A DNA stretch of 8,703 nucleotides from Sulfurimonas sp. (GTDB taxonomy: Bacteria > Campylobacterota > Campylobacteria > Campylobacterales > Sulfurimonadaceae): positions 1-8,703 of the forward strand of contig JANTGV010000030.1 of NCBI GenBank assembly GCA_024762745.1, read 5' to 3'. A model generated the notes under the pieces. That model searched no databases, was not told the DNA's origin, and saw nothing but the letters and a program-made list of their open reading frames with translations. The position numbers were made by a program, and so were the translations under genes. How positions within the stretch are numbered: position 1 is the stretch's first letter; every line of letters starts with the position of its first letter. Shown here piece after piece: positions 7,326 to 8,703 of the stretch.

Positions 7326-8033
7326 ATCTAATAGTTTAAACATCTTTGGAAGGTCTAATGTTCCCTCGTAGTAGGCTTTGCCTATGATAACACCATCTAC
7401 CTCTTTTGTAGCTATTAATGCTTCAATATCAGTTGCATCTTTTACTCCACCACTAGCAATAGTACTCACCCCGCTAGCTCGAGCGATATCTAAAGTAAAA
7501 TCAACATTGACTCCACTTAGTGTTCCATCTTTTCCTACATCTGTACATATAATAGCTTCAACACCTGCATTTGCAAATTCACGAGCCAAGTCAGTAGCCT
7601 TCATAGATGAAACTTCTCCCCACCCTTCGACAGCTACATAACCATCGATAGCGTCAATTCCGACGGCAATCGGATATTTTGCTGCCATTTCTCTTACAAA
7701 TTTCGGATCTTTCACAGCAATAGAACCTAAGATGATTCTATCAATCCCAATATCAAGCATTTTTTTAATTGTCTCTTCATCACGGATTCCACCACCGAGC
7801 TCTAATTTTACATTACAGTTTTCTCTAATCTTCACAATAGAGTCCAAATTTTTTGGCTCACCTGCAAAAGCACCATTAAGATCAACTAAATGCACCCACT
7901 CTGCACCCATCTCTTCAAACTTCTTTACAAGTTCATATGGTTCATTTGAGTATATTTTTGCACTATCCATAAGACCTTTTGTGAGTCTAACTGCCTGTCC
8001 ATCTTTTAAATCGATTGCTGGATATAAAGTCAT
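7323..8033 (-). CDS. hisA: Phosphoribosylformimino-5-aminoimidazole carboxamide ribotide isomerase HisA
   Basis: The 236-residue TIM-barrel enzyme isomerises ProFAR to PRFAR, the fourth step of histidine biosynthesis, in the cytoplasm. Its product is the substrate of HisF-HisH. The catalytic aspartates are D8 ([13 protein letters not shown]) and D127 (GIDAIDG), with a second conserved Asp region at CTDVGKDGT (163-171). The two phosphate-binding sites are GGGIRD (80-85) and IASGGVKD (192-199), the second followed by [18 protein letters not shown] (47-55) is also typical. The separate hisH next door and the HisA-specific residues argue against HisF or the HisA/TrpF hybrid PriA. It begins 12 nt after the hisH stop; its AGGA ribosome binding site overlaps that stop (TAGGA), so the two genes are co-transcribed and perhaps translationally coupled. 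Confidence 0.97.
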   Translation of the reverse strand: MTLYPAIDLKDGQAVRLTKGLMDSAKIYSNEPYELVKKFEEMGAEWVHLVDLNGAFAGEPKNLDSIVKIRENCNVKLELGGGIRDEETIKKMLDIGIDRIILGSIAVKDPKFVREMAAKYPIAVGIDAIDGYVAVEGWGEVSSMKATDLAREFANAGVEAIICTDVGKDGTLSGVNVDFTLDIARASGVSTIASGGVKDATDIEALIATKEVDGVIIGKAYYEGTLDLPKMFKLLD

Positions 8034-8045
8034 AAAATTTTTTTC

Positions 8046-8657
8046 CTATAAGTTAATAAAGTTTTCTAAAATATGTAAACCATTCTCGTGGCTTTTCTCG
8101 GGATGTGGCTGAATACCCATTATGTTCCCGTGAGCTACTGCTGATGTAAATTCATATCCATAATCAGTTGTTCCGATTATGTCATTTTTATCTGTGCAGT
8201 TTACATGGTAAGTATGTACAAAGTAGAGGTAATGCTCTTCATCAAGGTTTTTAAAAAGTGGGTGTTCATTTGTAAACATTCTATTCCAACCCATATGCGG
8301 TACCTTTAAGGGCTCACTAAATGCAGCTGTATCAAACGCAGTAACATTCCCCTTTATTAAACCTAAACCTGTATGCTTTCCAAACTCTTCACTACTCTCA
8401 AACAGAAGCTGCATACCTAAGCAGATACCTAGTATTGGCTTACCAGCTGCTGCAAACTCTTTAATTGCATCAACCATATTTCTTTCTCTTAGGTGCTCCA
8501 TAGCGTCACCAAATGCACCGACACCCGGAAGAATCAATTTATCATAATCACTAAACTTACTTGGGTCACTCTCTACAACAGTATCTTTTCCCAGTTTAGC
8601 AAAAGCATTTTGGACACTTGCCAAGTTTCCCATATTGTAGTCAACTATCGCTATCAC
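8046..8657 (-). CDS. hisH: Imidazole glycerol phosphate synthase glutaminase subunit HisH
   Basis: The 203-residue class I glutamine amidotransferase releases ammonia from glutamine and passes it to HisF, which forms imidazole glycerol phosphate and AICAR. The catalytic triad is C79 in GICLGMQLLFE, H185 and E187 in PHPEKS. LPGVGAFGDAM (43-53), which forms the oxyanion-strand region, and the HisH-typical VPHMGWN (119-125) and YFVHTYHV (145-152) are intact. The start is GTG (8655-8657), with GGAG 7 nt upstream and an in-frame TAG at 8670-8672 excluding anything longer. Pro184 replaces the Phe common in QFHPEKS. HisF is not adjacent. Only 46 nt upstream are visible; both a weak TATATA (8695-8700) and open frames from a possible upstream gene occur there, so the promoter is undecided. 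Confidence 0.97.
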   Translation of the reverse strand: MIAIVDYNMGNLASVQNAFAKLGKDTVVESDPSKFSDYDKLILPGVGAFGDAMEHLRERNMVDAIKEFAAAGKPILGICLGMQLLFESSEEFGKHTGLGLIKGNVTAFDTAAFSEPLKVPHMGWNRMFTNEHPLFKNLDEEHYLYFVHTYHVNCTDKNDIIGTTDYGYEFTSAVAHGNIMGIQPHPEKSHENGLHILENFINL

Positions 8658-8664
8658 TGATAAT

Positions 8665-8668
8665 CTCC
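8665..8668 (-). promoter_or_regulatory. Ribosome binding site deciding the GTG start of hisH
   Basis: GGAG on the minus strand lies 7 nt before the GTG at 8655-8657. With the in-frame TAG just upstream, it fixes the non-ATG start. Confidence 0.8.
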
Positions 8669-8703
8669 ACTATTTTTGTTCTTTGTAAAGTTTATATATA
8701 CCG

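Noticed and set aside
1..8703. Search for mobile elements, CRISPR arrays, tRNA/rRNA genes, toxin-antitoxin or defence genes
   Set aside because: Genes are nearly contiguous with no gap above about 70 bp, no direct-repeat arrays or transposase motifs, and no structured RNA gene could be recognised.

Overview
This AT-rich 8.7 kb window looks like chromosomal DNA of a Campylobacterota (epsilonproteobacterial) species, most plausibly Sulfurimonas or a close relative. The main reason is the gene run cheY-prmA-ftsH-psd-like, a known conserved order in Campylobacter jejuni and Helicobacter pylori, together with tightly packed genes and low-GC codon use. The genus is an inference from gene content and style, not from a database match.

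Layout. Positions 2-1051 (+) hold the 3' part of a response regulator with an HD-GYP output domain, cut by the left edge. Directly after its stop codon is a near-perfect sigma-54 (RpoN) promoter (1052-1067), followed by a 780-residue single-pass membrane protein with a periplasmic TPR solenoid (1105-3447, +). I propose it as a PflB-type flagellar motor scaffold. That gene runs tail-to-tail into the minus-strand operon and overlaps its last gene by 20 bp.

The minus strand, read from right to left, carries hisH and hisA (histidine biosynthesis). A short gap follows, containing an AT-rich hairpin and a probable promoter. Next come cheY (TTG start), prmA, ftsH and a phosphatidylserine-decarboxylase-like gene, joined by 1-11 nt overlaps or a 3 nt gap and surely co-transcribed.

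How the genes fit together. HisH and HisA catalyse neighbouring steps of histidine synthesis; HisF, the partner of HisH, is not in the window. CheY and the proposed PflB both act at the flagellar motor, and the HD-GYP regulator probably lowers cyclic di-GMP, which often bears on motility. PrmA (ribosomal protein L11 methylation), FtsH (membrane protein quality control) and the Psd-like protein share CheY's transcript by conserved synteny rather than by an obvious common pathway.

Most of the window is ordinary housekeeping sequence. I see no mobile element, CRISPR array, RNA gene or defence system. The points most worth a second look are the sigma-54 promoter in front of the TPR membrane protein, and the Psd-like protein, which lacks both the pyruvoyl-forming Gly-Ser and the catalytic His and so looks like a conserved pseudoenzyme.
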